Positions 16,996 to 26,494 are shown, counted from the first letter of the stretch. The stretch is DNA of 51,521 nucleotides from Sporosarcina globispora (GCF_001274725.1 NZ_LGUF01000007.1:1324322-1375842), one strand, 5' to 3'. Made by a program: numbers and translations. The notes: generated from the letters alone by a model not told the origin.

Positions 16996-18318
16996 ATGAG
17001 AATAGCTGTTGCCGGAACAGGTTATGTGGGATTAGTTACTGGAGTTTGTTTAGCAGAAATGGGCCATCATGTGATTTGTACAGATATACAGGAAGAAAAA
17101 ATTCAGCTGCTGAAAACGGGGCGATCGCCTATTTTCGAGCCGGGGCTTGAACCGATGCTGAAGCAGAATCTTTCCAATGGCCGTTTGGATTTTACAACAA
17201 ATCCCAAAGCTGCTTATAAAGATGCAGACATCATCTTTATTGCAGTGGGAACACCAGAAAACGAAGATGGAACAGCAAACCTCGATTCCATACATGCAGC
17301 AGCGTATACAATTGGAGCTAGCATTGAAAAGGATGTCATCGTCTGTACAAAAAGCACAGTGCCTGTCGGGACAAATGAGAAAATCAAAGAAATTATTCAA
17401 AGCGTAAACCCTCCTCCTCTTCAGGCAGAGGTTGTTTCTAACCCAGAATTCCTGCGTGAAGGCTCCGGGATTATCGATTTTTTCAATGGTGACCGAATAG
17501 TAATTGGGACTGAATCCCGGGAAGCGGCATCCATAGTGGAAAAAATCTATCTTCCTCTCAAAATACCAATAATGAAAACAGATACGAGAAGTGCTGAAAT
17601 GATTAAGTATGCTTCCAATGCTTTCCTCGCAACCAAAATTAGTTTTATAAATGAAATAGCAGCCATTTGTGAAAAAGTGGGAGCGAACATCGACGAAGTA
17701 GCATATGGCATAGGGCAAGATAAGCGGATTGGACCGCATTTTCTGCAAACGGGAATTGGCTATGGAGGCTCCTGCTTCCCCAAAGATACAAAAGCACTCG
17801 TTCAACTTGCAGGAAATGTAAAGCACAGCTTTGAGCTTCTTGAATCGGTTATTAAGGTGAATAATCGCCAGCAGGCTTTAGCTGTCCTTAAAGCTAAAGA
17901 GATATTGGGATCCTTAAAAGGCAAAAAAGTGGCTCTTTTGGGCCTGGCATTTAAACCGGATACAGATGATGTCCGGGAAGCAGCATCTCTAACCATTACA
18001 AGGGCACTTAAGGACGAAGGAGCAAAGGTTACCGCCTATGATCCTGCTGCCATCCCCAATGCCAGAAAGGTTTTAGGAAATACAATTGAGTATACGATGG
18101 ATATACAGCTAGCCATTGAGGAAGCAGATGCAGCCATTATTGCAACAGAATGGGATCATATCAAGCATCTTCCATTAGAAATATATACGGAGAAGATGAA
18201 ATCTCCAATTATCATTGACGGAAGAAATTGCTACTCTCTTCAGGACATCAGGAAGCATCCGATCACCTATATTTCAATTGGAAGGCCCTCTATTCAGCCA
18301 AGCAAGGTTAAAAGTTAA
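16996..18318 (+). CDS. tuaD: UDP-glucose 6-dehydrogenase
   Basis: Oxidises UDP-glucose twice with NAD+ to UDP-glucuronic acid, the precursor for acidic polysaccharides or glucuronyl lipids. 440 residues: the N-terminal Rossmann motif GTGYVGLVTG (residues 8-17), a central helical domain with K204 in EMIKYASNAF, the catalytic cysteine C260 in YGGSCFPKD, and the C-terminal UDP-binding domain from about 310. The ATG lies behind TTAGGAGGGATTGC. It begins a three-gene unit with a PAP2 phosphatase and a GT4 transferase, closed by the terminator at 20062. In B. subtilis TuaD serves teichuronic acid; here no other tua gene is adjacent, so ugd would be an equally fair name. Confidence 0.92.
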   Translation: MRIAVAGTGYVGLVTGVCLAEMGHHVICTDIQEEKIQLLKTGRSPIFEPGLEPMLKQNLSNGRLDFTTNPKAAYKDADIIFIAVGTPENEDGTANLDSIHAAAYTIGASIEKDVIVCTKSTVPVGTNEKIKEIIQSVNPPPLQAEVVSNPEFLREGSGIIDFFNGDRIVIGTESREAASIVEKIYLPLKIPIMKTDTRSAEMIKYASNAFLATKISFINEIAAICEKVGANIDEVAYGIGQDKRIGPHFLQTGIGYGGSCFPKDTKALVQLAGNVKHSFELLESVIKVNNRQQALAVLKAKEILGSLKGKKVALLGLAFKPDTDDVREAASLTITRALKDEGAKVTAYDPAAIPNARKVLGNTIEYTMDIQLAIEEADAAIIATEWDHIKHLPLEIYTEKMKSPIIIDGRNCYSLQDIRKHPITYISIGRPSIQPSKVKS

Positions 18319-18339
18319 TGCAAAATGAGGGGATGGGAC

Positions 18340-18867
18340 ATGATGAAAATACTGCTTGTTTTCTATGAGGCAGATTGCAGATTATTTAAAAGGGTTAACC
18401 GGCACTTTGATAAGAAATGTTTAAACCTCTTCTTCCGGTCTATCACGCATATCGGGGGCGCGAGATTCACCATTGCTGCGGTGCTTGCACTGATATTATT
18501 TTCATCTGATAAGCTGCGGCTGACAGCTCTTTCAAGTGGGCTTGCCCTATCCTTTAGTCATCTCCCTGTACACTTGATTAAAAAAAAATATCCGCGTCAA
18601 CGGCCTTATATTATTTTGGAAAATACTAAATGTCCAGCAAATCCTTTACGGGACCACTCTTTTCCTTCAGGCCACACTACAGCCGTTTTTTCAGTCATTA
18701 TACCTTTTGTATTACTCATGCCAGCACTTTCTTACAGTCTTTTTCCCTTGGCGGTTCTTGTAGGAATATCTCGAGTTTACCTGGGATTGCACTATCCTAC
18801 TGATGTACTTGCAGGAGGAATACTCGGTACTGCAAGTGGCATTCTAAGTTATTCGTTCATTCTTTAA
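18340..18867 (+). CDS. PAP2-family membrane phosphatase
   Basis: A 175-residue membrane phosphatase, probably acting on undecaprenyl pyrophosphate or another lipid phosphate. The three PAP2 signatures are intact: KKKYPRQRPY, PSGH within SFPSGHTTAVF, and SRVYLGLHYPTD with the catalytic His. About five membrane segments are predicted. The frame opens at 18325, but ATG 18340 is preferred because GAGGGGATGG lies before it; ATG 18343 is also possible. The gene follows tuaD by 21 bp and precedes the GT4 gene, which suggests recycling of a lipid carrier or processing of a lipid phosphate in the same pathway. BcrC or YodM would be the nearest B. subtilis relatives. Confidence 0.85.
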   Translation: MMKILLVFYEADCRLFKRVNRHFDKKCLNLFFRSITHIGGARFTIAAVLALILFSSDKLRLTALSSGLALSFSHLPVHLIKKKYPRQRPYIILENTKCPANPLRDHSFPSGHTTAVFSVIIPFVLLMPALSYSLFPLAVLVGISRVYLGLHYPTDVLAGGILGTASGILSYSFIL

Positions 18868-18903
18868 AAGTACAATGAAGGATAAAATGGCAAGGAGGAT
18901 CAT

Positions 18904-20046
18904 ATGAAAATTGCCTTTTTCACTGATACCTTTTATCCCGACATCAATGGAGTTGCCAGAACGCTTAAAAGATTTACAGACTATTTAAGCGAACAAAACA
19001 TAGCGGTAAAAATATTTGCGCCTGCAAATCAGCCAGATGAATATGTACCGTCCCATATTCACCGATTTAAAAGTGCTTCGTTTTTTTTATATCCAGAATG
19101 TAGGCTGGCTTTTCCAAACTATTTCCAAGTCAAAGCAGAATTGGAAAAGTTTAATCCCGATTTAATACATGTTGCCACACCTTTTAATCTCGGGCTTAGC
19201 GGCATTTACTGCGCAAAAAAATTAAATATCCCCTTAGCAGGATCGTACCATACTGATTTTGACTATTACCTTGAGTTCTATGATCTTAGATTTTTGTCAG
19301 GCATTCTTTGGAAATACATGACTTGGTTCCATAGCTCATTTAAGAAAACCTTTGTACCATCCATTGAAACACTGCAGCAATTAAAGCAGCATGGTTTTAC
19401 CAACCTGGAAATATGGCCAAGAGGTGTCGACTGCCAGCTATTTCATCCACACTATGATAAATTATCCGTCCGCCATGAATACTCCATCCGCAAAAAATAT
19501 CTTCTCACCTATGCAGGCAGATTGGCACCTGAAAAAAATGTAGATATCCTTCTGGATATTGCGCAATTAATCCCTCCAGATTTAAACGAAAATATTCATT
19601 GGCTAATTGTTGGAGACGGACCACTCCGCAGAAAAATACAGGCAGCAGCTCCAAAAAACATGACCTTTACTGGCTATTTAACAGGTCAGCAGTTAGCTGA
19701 AGTGTACTCAGCTTCAGATTTATTTGTTTTTCCTTCTCCTACAGAAACCTTTGGAAACGTCGTTCTTGAATCGCTGGCCAGCGGAACTCCTGTAATTGGT
19801 GCAAATTCAGGCGGAGTCAAAAGTATTATTCAGAATGGGGTAACAGGTCATTTGTGTAAACCTGGAAATGCGGAGGATTTCTCTCAATCAATCACAAATC
19901 TGCTGATGAACCCTAAAGTCCGGACCCAAATGGGGTTTGATGGAAGGGAATATGCGCTGACTCAGAGGTGGGACGGAATCTTTAATAATTTAATAGGTCA
20001 GTATGAAGCTATTATAGGGGAGAGCGGAGAAAAGCGGTATGCATAA
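18904..20046 (+). CDS. GT4 glycosyltransferase (MgtA-like alpha-glycosyltransferase)
   Basis: A 380-residue GT-B enzyme. The N-lobe opens MKIAFFTDTFYPDINGVART, the pattern of GT4 enzymes acting on membrane lipids, with SYHTDFDYYL in the acceptor region. The C-lobe has YAGRLAPEKNVDILLD (about 200-215) and the donor-binding EX7E-type motif within PSPTETFGNVVLESLASGTPVIG (about 279-301). No signal or membrane helix. It ends the tuaD operon, so a glucuronosyl or hexosyl transfer to a lipid from UDP-glucuronate is plausible, by analogy with glucuronosyl diacylglycerol synthases. Donor and acceptor are inferred. The ATG follows CAAGGAGGATCAT. Confidence 0.85.
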   Translation: MKIAFFTDTFYPDINGVARTLKRFTDYLSEQNIAVKIFAPANQPDEYVPSHIHRFKSASFFLYPECRLAFPNYFQVKAELEKFNPDLIHVATPFNLGLSGIYCAKKLNIPLAGSYHTDFDYYLEFYDLRFLSGILWKYMTWFHSSFKKTFVPSIETLQQLKQHGFTNLEIWPRGVDCQLFHPHYDKLSVRHEYSIRKKYLLTYAGRLAPEKNVDILLDIAQLIPPDLNENIHWLIVGDGPLRRKIQAAAPKNMTFTGYLTGQQLAEVYSASDLFVFPSPTETFGNVVLESLASGTPVIGANSGGVKSIIQNGVTGHLCKPGNAEDFSQSITNLLMNPKVRTQMGFDGREYALTQRWDGIFNNLIGQYEAIIGESGEKRYA

Positions 20047-20061
20047 TGGATATAAAACAAG

Positions 20062-20092
20062 AACGTCAATCCTTTTTGGATTGGCGTTTTTT
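20062..20092 (+). terminator. Terminator of the tuaD operon
   Basis: An 11-bp stem AACGTCAATCC (20062-20072) with GGATTGGCGTT (20078-20088), loop TTTTT, followed by TTTTAT. Confidence 0.9.
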
Positions 20093-20328
20093 ATGATGGG
20101 GAATGGGGCTCGAACTTCTGATCAGGCTCTATTAAATTATTTCCATCCGATTTAATCTTTCGTAACTTCTCTACCTGTTTACTTATATTCAAATTAGTAC
20201 AAAAGTCGGATTATGAATTGGCTGGGGATACATATATTTGTTTAAAGAGCGCAGAGGTTCTTCCGCAGTAATAGAATATACCTATCATTTTGCCGGAAGA
20301 TAATTCTATAAATGGAAAGGTGAATATT
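20093..20328 (+). promoter_or_regulatory. Leader region of the capsule/exopolysaccharide operon
   Basis: No gene is seen in these 236 bp, which must contain the promoter of the following eight-gene operon. A pair of related segments, TTCTTCCGCAGTAATAGAAT (from about 20259) and CCGGAAGATAATTCTAT (from about 20293), are partly complementary (CTTCCG with CGGAAG) and could form a leader stem. No sigma hexamers are asserted. Confidence 0.3.
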
Positions 20329-21258
20329 ATGAAGGTTTTGTTAACGGGTGGAGCAGGATTTATTGGTTCTCACATTGCCGAAGAACTTATTAAAGAAAAT
20401 TATGAGGTCATTATTTTAGACAGTTTGGTAACTGGACAAGAACATAATATTCCTGCTGGGGTTAAATTTTATCATATTGATATATGCGCAAATTTAGATC
20501 CAATTTTCTTAGCAGAGAAACCGGATTATGTAATCCATCAAGCTGCGCAAGTGTCAGTTTCAAATTCATTCGTTGAGCCAAAATTTGATGGTGAATCAAA
20601 TATTATCGGAACGATCAATCTTTTGAATGCGTGTGTAAGGTATGGAACTAAGAAATTTATATTCGCATCCACTGCTGCATTATATGGAAATCCAAAATAC
20701 TTATCCATTGACGAAGAACATCCTGTATCGCCCATATCATTCTATGGTTTATCGAAGTTAAATGCTGAATCTTATATTAAGCTCTTTTCAGATCTTTACG
20801 GACTGTCTTATACCATTTTGCGATACTCGAATGTTTATGGGATGAGGCAAGATAAAAAGGGTGAAGCAGGTGTGGTAGCCGTTTTCATTGAGAAAATCCT
20901 AAAAAAGCAAACTTTGAATATCTTTGGAGATGGGCTGCAGACAAGGGATTTTGTTTTTGTAAAGGATGTTGCCAAAGCTAATGCTGCAGCCATTCTGTAT
21001 GGTGACAATGAAATTATAAATATAAGTAATCATTCTCAAATTTCCATAAAAGATATTGTAAACGAGCTTACCGAATTACTTCAGTCTGAAATACTGCCAA
21101 TTTACCACGAGGAGAGGGGAGGAGATATAAGACATAGCTGTTTATCCAATAACAAAGCTTTTAAATTGCTGAAATGGGAGCCGCAGTACACCTTTTTAAA
21201 TGGTTTAAGAGAAACGGTTGCCTATTGCCAAATGAAACAAGTCCAATTAAAAGCATAA
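20329..21258 (+). CDS. NAD-dependent nucleotide-sugar epimerase (GalE-like SDR)
   Basis: A 309-residue extended short-chain dehydrogenase. The N-terminal NAD motif is GGAGFIGSHIAEEL (residues 7-20). The catalytic Ser/Thr sits in FASTAALYG, and the YxxxK pair in FYGLSKLN. Later GEAGVVAVFIEK and FGDGLQTRDFVFVKDVA are typical of UDP-glucose or UDP-N-acetylglucosamine 4-epimerases. Start ATG 20329 follows GGAAAGGTGAA; the frame extends to 20290 but without a ribosome-binding site. It is the first gene of the operon and supplies the sugar nucleotide for the glycosyltransferases. Substrate (UDP-Glc, UDP-GlcNAc or a glucuronate) is not decidable by eye. Confidence 0.85.
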   Translation: MKVLLTGGAGFIGSHIAEELIKENYEVIILDSLVTGQEHNIPAGVKFYHIDICANLDPIFLAEKPDYVIHQAAQVSVSNSFVEPKFDGESNIIGTINLLNACVRYGTKKFIFASTAALYGNPKYLSIDEEHPVSPISFYGLSKLNAESYIKLFSDLYGLSYTILRYSNVYGMRQDKKGEAGVVAVFIEKILKKQTLNIFGDGLQTRDFVFVKDVAKANAAAILYGDNEIINISNHSQISIKDIVNELTELLQSEILPIYHEERGGDIRHSCLSNNKAFKLLKWEPQYTFLNGLRETVAYCQMKQVQLKA

Positions 21259-21275
21259 ATGTCTTGGAGGTTTCC

Positions 21276-22019
21276 ATGAATGAACATATAGATTTAAAAG
21301 CGTTTTTCAGGATCATGAAAAAAAGATTGGCAGCCATTGTTTTAACTGTGATATGTATATTCCTTCTGACTTTATGTCTATCCATTTATTTTATAAAGCC
21401 CACTTATGAAGCAACTGAGAATATACTTATCGGCAAGCTTGCCAAAAAGGATGGTCAATATGGAGATTCGCAGGAGCTAAGTATGCTTCTTGCTTCGACT
21501 ATTGATTTAATAAAGAGTCCGATTGTGCTAAATTCCGTGAAAGAAGAATTTACATTAGATGATGATGAATTAGAGAAAAAGCTATCCGTCCAAAACAATC
21601 GAAACTCGCAAATTGTAAACGTTGTGGTGAGGGGGCATGATTTGGATGAAACCAAAAAGATTGCCAATACGATCGCTAAAACGACTGTCAATAGAATGAA
21701 TGTACAATTTGATGTGCAAGATATAAAACTATTAAGCGAAAAGGGTGGAGATTCATCCGTTAAGGTCATTGGAAGTTTGTCATTGAATCTTGTTATTGGT
21801 CTGGTAATAGGCTTTTTTCTTGGAGTAGGACTTGCCATGTGCAGAGAGCATTGGGACGAATCAATAAAAAATGTAAACGAGGTCGAAAAAATTTTTGGCC
21901 TTCCTGTCCTGGGACAGGTTAATTTAAAAAAAAGCCAAAGAATATATAGGAAGAAAACCATGGTTAACCATCAGTCAGAAATAGAAAAAAATGAAAAAAG
22001 GGGGCAAGTAGGTGTTTAA
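21276..22019 (+). CDS. Wzz/CapA-type chain-length regulator and BY-kinase activator
   Basis: A 247-residue polysaccharide co-polymerase of the YveK/EpsA/CapA class. A first membrane helix (about 20-40, IVLTVICIFLLTLCLSIYF) precedes an external domain with LIGKLAKKD and coiled segments, then a second helix (about 168-188, LSLNLVIGLVIGFFLGVGLA), then a basic cytosolic tail. The usual proline-rich motif before the second helix is not obvious. Such proteins set chain length and activate the partner tyrosine kinase. Start ATG 21276 behind TTGGAGG. The stop overlaps the kinase-like gene start by 8 bp, so translation is coupled. Confidence 0.85.
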   Translation: MNEHIDLKAFFRIMKKRLAAIVLTVICIFLLTLCLSIYFIKPTYEATENILIGKLAKKDGQYGDSQELSMLLASTIDLIKSPIVLNSVKEEFTLDDDELEKKLSVQNNRNSQIVNVVVRGHDLDETKKIANTIAKTTVNRMNVQFDVQDIKLLSEKGGDSSVKVIGSLSLNLVIGLVIGFFLGVGLAMCREHWDESIKNVNEVEKIFGLPVLGQVNLKKSQRIYRKKTMVNHQSEIEKNEKRGQVGV

Positions 22020-22653
22020 AAAAAAGGAAATAAAAAAATATACCAGGATGATTCATCAAAATGGCCAATCAATATGTTCAGAGCAAATTCGTATGATTAG
22101 GACTTATATAGATCATCTATATGATAGTGAATCCAAATTATTAATGGTAACATCACCCAGTGATGAGGGGCAGAAATCTATTATTTCTTCTAAATTGGCG
22201 ATTGCTTTTGTAGAACAAGGGAACAGGGTGCTCTTGGCAGATGCCAATATTCGCAGCCCTTCACTGCATCATTGGTTTCAGCTGAAGAATGAAAATGGGT
22301 TTTCAAATGCAATTATGCATGAAGAGAATATCCTTTTGACTATTAATGAAACTCTTATTCCAAACTTATTTGTGATGCCGTCGGGGCCAATTCCATTAAA
22401 CCCATCAGAAATATGGATCGCCAGCAAAATAAAGGAGATGACGAGCATCTGCAGGACGGAGTTTGATGTAGTAATCTTTGAGGCACCGCCAATATTAACT
22501 GCATCAGATTCTCAAGTATTAGCTAACTATTGTGATGGAACCATTTTAGTGGTTAAAGAAAATAAAACCAAAAAAGAAGATGTACTTAAAACAAAAATGA
22601 ATTTAGAACGGAAAAACAGCAAAATCTTGGGGGTTATTTATCAAACAGGTTAA
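22012..22653 (+). CDS. CpsD/EpsB-type BY-kinase homologue with degenerate nucleotide-binding motifs
   Basis: A 213-residue homologue of bacterial tyrosine autokinases that pair with Wzz-type modulators. GTG start at 22012, overlapping the upstream gene. The Walker motifs are altered: the A loop reads TSPSDEGQKS (47-56), where GEGKS is usual, so the glycine before the lysine is Gln; Walker A' reads ADANIRSP (76-83) in place of DADLRxP; Walker B reads FEAPP (156-160) in place of DxPP, Glu replacing Asp. The C-terminus ends KILGVIYQTG with no tyrosine cluster. By comparison with family norms it may bind nucleotide weakly or act as a non-catalytic scaffold. The frame is uninterrupted and its place in the operon is normal. 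Confidence 0.82.
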   Translation: MFKKKEIKKYTRMIHQNGQSICSEQIRMIRTYIDHLYDSESKLLMVTSPSDEGQKSIISSKLAIAFVEQGNRVLLADANIRSPSLHHWFQLKNENGFSNAIMHEENILLTINETLIPNLFVMPSGPIPLNPSEIWIASKIKEMTSICRTEFDVVIFEAPPILTASDSQVLANYCDGTILVVKENKTKKEDVLKTKMNLERKNSKILGVIYQTG

Positions 22654-22692
22654 TGTCTTCCATTAACGTGCCAATCTAAGGTGGCTAATCCA

Positions 22693-24144
22693 TTGAAAAA
22701 ACTAAAGAAACATACCATTGGAAAAAATATATTTCACTTATTTTATAGTACAGCGTTATCTAGTGCTTTAAATGCTGCCGCATTAATACTATTAGCTAAT
22801 TATTTGCAGTCCTATTATTATGGCATGTTTAGTGTAGCGTTAGCTTTTGCAATGATTATGGGCTATTTAACGGATGCTGGATTAAACAGCATTGTCTTAA
22901 GGGAAGGATCAAAGAAAGGCGCGGACCTATCCATATTAATGTCTTCTTATTTGAAAGTTAGAATTATCTTGCTTATTGCTGTATTCATTTGTGGATTTGG
23001 CGTAATTCATCTTTCACATACGGGAAATAGAGAGTTAATTTTAACATCATATTTCTTAATTATTCCTATGGTTTTAGGCCTTACCCTCCAAAGTATCGGA
23101 ACGACTTTTTTTCAAATGGCTGAGAGGATGAACTATTGCGGTTTAATACGGATAATTTCATCTGCTTGCTTAGTTATTGCATTATCTGCTGGAATAATTT
23201 TTAGCCTGAATCATTGGATCATTTGTACATTATATGGGATGTCTTACCTGGCATCAGGTGTGTTTGGAGTATATAAAGTCAGCCGCAACGTTCAAATACG
23301 AATAAAAAGCAAGTTTCATAAGGGGCTATTAAAAAATATTGGCTCATTTACTCTAGGAGGACTTCTTTTTGTATTACTTCCCCACTTAGGCCCTCTTATT
23401 ATAGAAAAAACCCTGCCCTTAGGTGAGGTTGGCAATTTTGCCGTTGCATACCGAATCCCTCAAGCACTGCAGCAAATCCCTTTTATTGTCGCAGGAGCTT
23501 TTTACCCTGTGCTATTCAGGGCATTTAACAATAACTTATTAGAGGAACACTTACAAAAGAATATAACTCTAATTAAACTCATGGCTTTGTCTGGTATATC
23601 GATAACACTTCCCTTGTACGCTAAATCGGGTGAAATTATTCATTTTTTATTCGGTAATATGTGGCTTGATGCATCATTGCCGCTTAAGATTTTATCTATA
23701 ATGGTCACGCTGCAGGCTATAAATATTGCGTTAGCTGATGGTTTAACCACAAAAGGGCTTCAAGCTCGCCGTACTGCTATCCAAGCCTTAGCCATCATTG
23801 CAGGCATCTTTTTATATATGCTTCTTAGCAAGTCATACGGTATAGCCGGAGCCGCATTCGCTGGAGCGACAATTGAAGGAATCGCACTTATCGGTTTTTG
23901 GATTTGTAATCCTTCTCGCTGGATAGTAGCTAAAAAAGCGATAGTTCCATATTTATCCCTTTCCATCATAAGTATCTGCAGTATAGAGTTGTTTTTTGAC
24001 TCCCGCACATGGATTGTTTTCTGGTTTAACTTCCTTTTATTATGTTTAGTCATCCTAATAGATAAAGAAATAAAGAGTATGATTTTCAATACCATAAGCA
24101 GATTAGCGTTTAAATGGAAGACTAAGGAAACGCAGGGAGGCTAA
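22693..24144 (+). CDS. Wzx-type polysaccharide flippase
   Basis: A strongly hydrophobic protein of about 483 residues with 12-14 membrane helices, belonging to the MOP superfamily of O-antigen/teichuronate flippases that move lipid-linked repeat units across the membrane. The pattern LANYLQSYYYGMFSVALAFAM near the start, with an acidic and glycine-rich second helix region, is typical. The frame can be read from GTG 22681, but the AAGGTGG at 22678-22684 suits TTG 22693 better, so that start is chosen. It lies 39 bp after the kinase-like gene. Substrate specificity is unknown. Confidence 0.85.
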   Translation: MKKLKKHTIGKNIFHLFYSTALSSALNAAALILLANYLQSYYYGMFSVALAFAMIMGYLTDAGLNSIVLREGSKKGADLSILMSSYLKVRIILLIAVFICGFGVIHLSHTGNRELILTSYFLIIPMVLGLTLQSIGTTFFQMAERMNYCGLIRIISSACLVIALSAGIIFSLNHWIICTLYGMSYLASGVFGVYKVSRNVQIRIKSKFHKGLLKNIGSFTLGGLLFVLLPHLGPLIIEKTLPLGEVGNFAVAYRIPQALQQIPFIVAGAFYPVLFRAFNNNLLEEHLQKNITLIKLMALSGISITLPLYAKSGEIIHFLFGNMWLDASLPLKILSIMVTLQAINIALADGLTTKGLQARRTAIQALAIIAGIFLYMLLSKSYGIAGAAFAGATIEGIALIGFWICNPSRWIVAKKAIVPYLSLSIISICSIELFFDSRTWIVFWFNFLLLCLVILIDKEIKSMIFNTISRLAFKWKTKETQGG

Positions 24145-24145
24145 G

Positions 24146-25399
24146 ATGGACAACGGCATTACTGCAAAAAAACCAAAAGCCAGCTTTACGATATTCTTCC
24201 TTTTCTTACTGGTAACTCTGGCTAATTATTATATTTATATCGGTTTTGCCATAAAGCCGTATATGATTTTTTCTCTATTGTATTTATTAATCCATGTAAG
24301 TTCATTTTACTTTCAGCGCCTGCATGGGTTTGAAGTGGCATTGCTGATATTTTACTTGATGTATAGTTTTAGCGGAGCGTTTTCCTTATATCCTTCTGCC
24401 AGTATAAGGATTCTATTGGGTATCATTCTTTATATTGCTTGTTATTTCATTATTAAAGCAATAATTGGCCGTTCAAATAATTGGAATATCGAAAGAGCCA
24501 TTGCGGACGCAGGAATATTTTTTAATACAGTAAGTCTCATTTTATATATGATTGGGATACAAAGTCTCGGATTCGATTTCGAAGGAGACAGAATATATGA
24601 ATGGGGCGTTATGCTTGACCGTAATTATCCCCGGTTAATTGGGGTGCTGCAGGATCCCAACTACTTTGTATTTTATAACACTCTCTTTTTCTGTTATTTT
24701 TTATGTCATTCCCAATCCATGAAAAATAAAATGGGACTGCTCCTTTGTATTCTTACGAATCTATTAACTTTATCAAGGGGCGGACTATTAGTCATATTAA
24801 TTATTTTATGCCTTTACTTTTTGAAGGATCAGCCAATTAAAAGGCTAAAATTGCTGGCAGGCATGGTTGTTTCTCTATCAGCTGCTGTTTATCTTGCAAT
24901 CGTTCATATGAAAATAGATCTCTTAAGTATCTTAGGATCCAGAATAGAAGACCTCTCAGAGGACGGCGGAAGCGGAAGATTGGAATTATGGGGCAGAGCC
25001 TGGGAGTTTTTTGCTTCCAATAAATATATAGGAATAGGAGCATATAATTTTCCTGAGTATAATTCATTTCAATTTGGTGATTCGCTCCAGGTTCATAATA
25101 CATTTCTTGAAATATTGTCAGAGTCAGGGTTAATCGGGATTTCTTTTTTCTGTGTGTTTGTCCTTACGGTGTTCGTACAATTAATCCAAAGCAAGTTATA
25201 TAAAAATAATCCATATCTATTTTTTGCTTTTATCGCAATCATACTTCAAATGGGATTCCTCTCAATCATTATAAACGATATGTTTTTTTTGTATCTGGCT
25301 ATCTTATCAACCTATTTACATAATGAAAGATACATAATTCGGAATGAAGATGAGAAGTCAGATGTTCATCATGCCAATATTCACATAAAAAGGAATTAA
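24146..25399 (+). CDS. Wzy-type O-antigen polymerase/ligase
   Basis: A 417-residue membrane protein with about eleven helices and the Wzy_C/O-antigen-ligase signature region: LIGVLQDPNYFVFYNTL, LTLSRGGLLVILIILCLYF, and an external loop with GSGRLELWGRAWEFFASNKYIGIG followed by VHNTFLEILSESGLIG. The conserved arginines and the HNTFLE motif are kept. It polymerises repeat units on the outer face of the membrane. ATG 24146 begins two bases after the flippase stop, behind CAGGGAGGC. The class is secure; the linkage made is unknown. Confidence 0.85.
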   Translation: MDNGITAKKPKASFTIFFLFLLVTLANYYIYIGFAIKPYMIFSLLYLLIHVSSFYFQRLHGFEVALLIFYLMYSFSGAFSLYPSASIRILLGIILYIACYFIIKAIIGRSNNWNIERAIADAGIFFNTVSLILYMIGIQSLGFDFEGDRIYEWGVMLDRNYPRLIGVLQDPNYFVFYNTLFFCYFLCHSQSMKNKMGLLLCILTNLLTLSRGGLLVILIILCLYFLKDQPIKRLKLLAGMVVSLSAAVYLAIVHMKIDLLSILGSRIEDLSEDGGSGRLELWGRAWEFFASNKYIGIGAYNFPEYNSFQFGDSLQVHNTFLEILSESGLIGISFFCVFVLTVFVQLIQSKLYKNNPYLFFAFIAIILQMGFLSIIINDMFFLYLAILSTYLHNERYIIRNEDEKSDVHHANIHIKRN

Positions 25400-25414
25400 G
25401 TATAAGAGGAAGTG

Positions 25415-26473
25415 ATGCAAAGCGTGCAGATTCTAGTCATGACAGATAAATTGGATTTTGGGGGAGCGGAAATGTACTTTTGTAAATTAGAGAACTTTTT
25501 ACAGGACCCTAAAATCAATTTTTATTTTGCAGCAGGGCAAGGTGAGCTGTACGGGAAAATCAAAAATAAACATCGCTTTTATGAAATGAGCAGAACCAAC
25601 CATATTCAGAATGTAATGAATCTGATAAAAATAGTTACTGCTGAAAAAATTGATTTAATTCATGCAAATAGTTTAAGAATGGTCCTCTATAGTATATGTG
25701 TGAAAAAAATGACTGGAATTAATTTTAAAATCGTGTATACAAAGCATAATGTAACGATCCTTGAGTCAAAAAGCCAGAGGGTATTCACCTATTTGATAAA
25801 TAAATATGTAGAAAGAGTAATCACAGTAAGTGATTATGAAAAAAATAGCCTTGTTGAAGCCGGAGTAAAGGCAAAGAAAATCAAGACTGTATACAACGGA
25901 GTAGATTTGAACCAATTTGTTTTTCACCGAAAGGCTAAAGAGAAATTTTTCAATATTGGTATATTAGCCAGATTATCAGAGGAAAAAAACCATGAATTAT
26001 TTATTAAAATTGCAGACCAGCTTAGAGATAAAACGGAATTTATGTTTTATATTGCGGGCGATGGTCCAAGTAAGCAAAAAATAATAAACATGATTGATTT
26101 CTATAAGCTATCCCATAAGGTTAAATTGGTGGGGGCCGTTCAGACCCCAGAGGAATTTATAAAAGGCATGAACCTTTTACTCTTAACTTCATATCGTGAG
26201 GTGTTCCCAATGGTTATTTTAGAGGCTATGGCAGTAGGAACCAACATCATATCTATTGATCGGGGAGGTATTAATGAAGCCATTATTGAAAAACATACTG
26301 GTTTTCTAATAGGCAGCCACTCAGCAGAAGATTTTTGCCGTAAAATTTTGCAAATGGAATCGGATGAATTAATCAGAAATCATCATATTGAAAATGCCCG
26401 AAGAAAAGTGGAAGATGATTTCTCATTGGAAAGGATGGTTAAAAATACTCTGAGGGAATATTGGAATTGCTGA
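25415..26473 (+). CDS. GT4 glycosyltransferase
   Basis: A 352-residue GT-B enzyme. The N-lobe begins with a DFGGAEMYFCKLE acceptor-side motif. The C-lobe has GILARLSEEKNHELFIKIA, IAGDGPSKQKI and the donor motif SYREVFPMVILEAMAVGTNII, with glutamates in EX7E spacing. It adds one sugar of the repeat unit on the cytosolic face. GTG 25412 is also in frame, but ATG 25415 with AGAGGA nine bases upstream is the simpler start. Sugar and acceptor are unknown. Confidence 0.85.
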   Translation: MQSVQILVMTDKLDFGGAEMYFCKLENFLQDPKINFYFAAGQGELYGKIKNKHRFYEMSRTNHIQNVMNLIKIVTAEKIDLIHANSLRMVLYSICVKKMTGINFKIVYTKHNVTILESKSQRVFTYLINKYVERVITVSDYEKNSLVEAGVKAKKIKTVYNGVDLNQFVFHRKAKEKFFNIGILARLSEEKNHELFIKIADQLRDKTEFMFYIAGDGPSKQKIINMIDFYKLSHKVKLVGAVQTPEEFIKGMNLLLLTSYREVFPMVILEAMAVGTNIISIDRGGINEAIIEKHTGFLIGSHSAEDFCRKILQMESDELIRNHHIENARRKVEDDFSLERMVKNTLREYWNC

Positions 26474-26494
26474 GATTAATTTCTAGAGTACTTT

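Noticed and set aside
17050..17826. 258-codon frame antisense to tuaD
   Set aside because: Cys/Phe-rich reversed reading, typical of a shadow frame; the forward gene has all catalytic residues.
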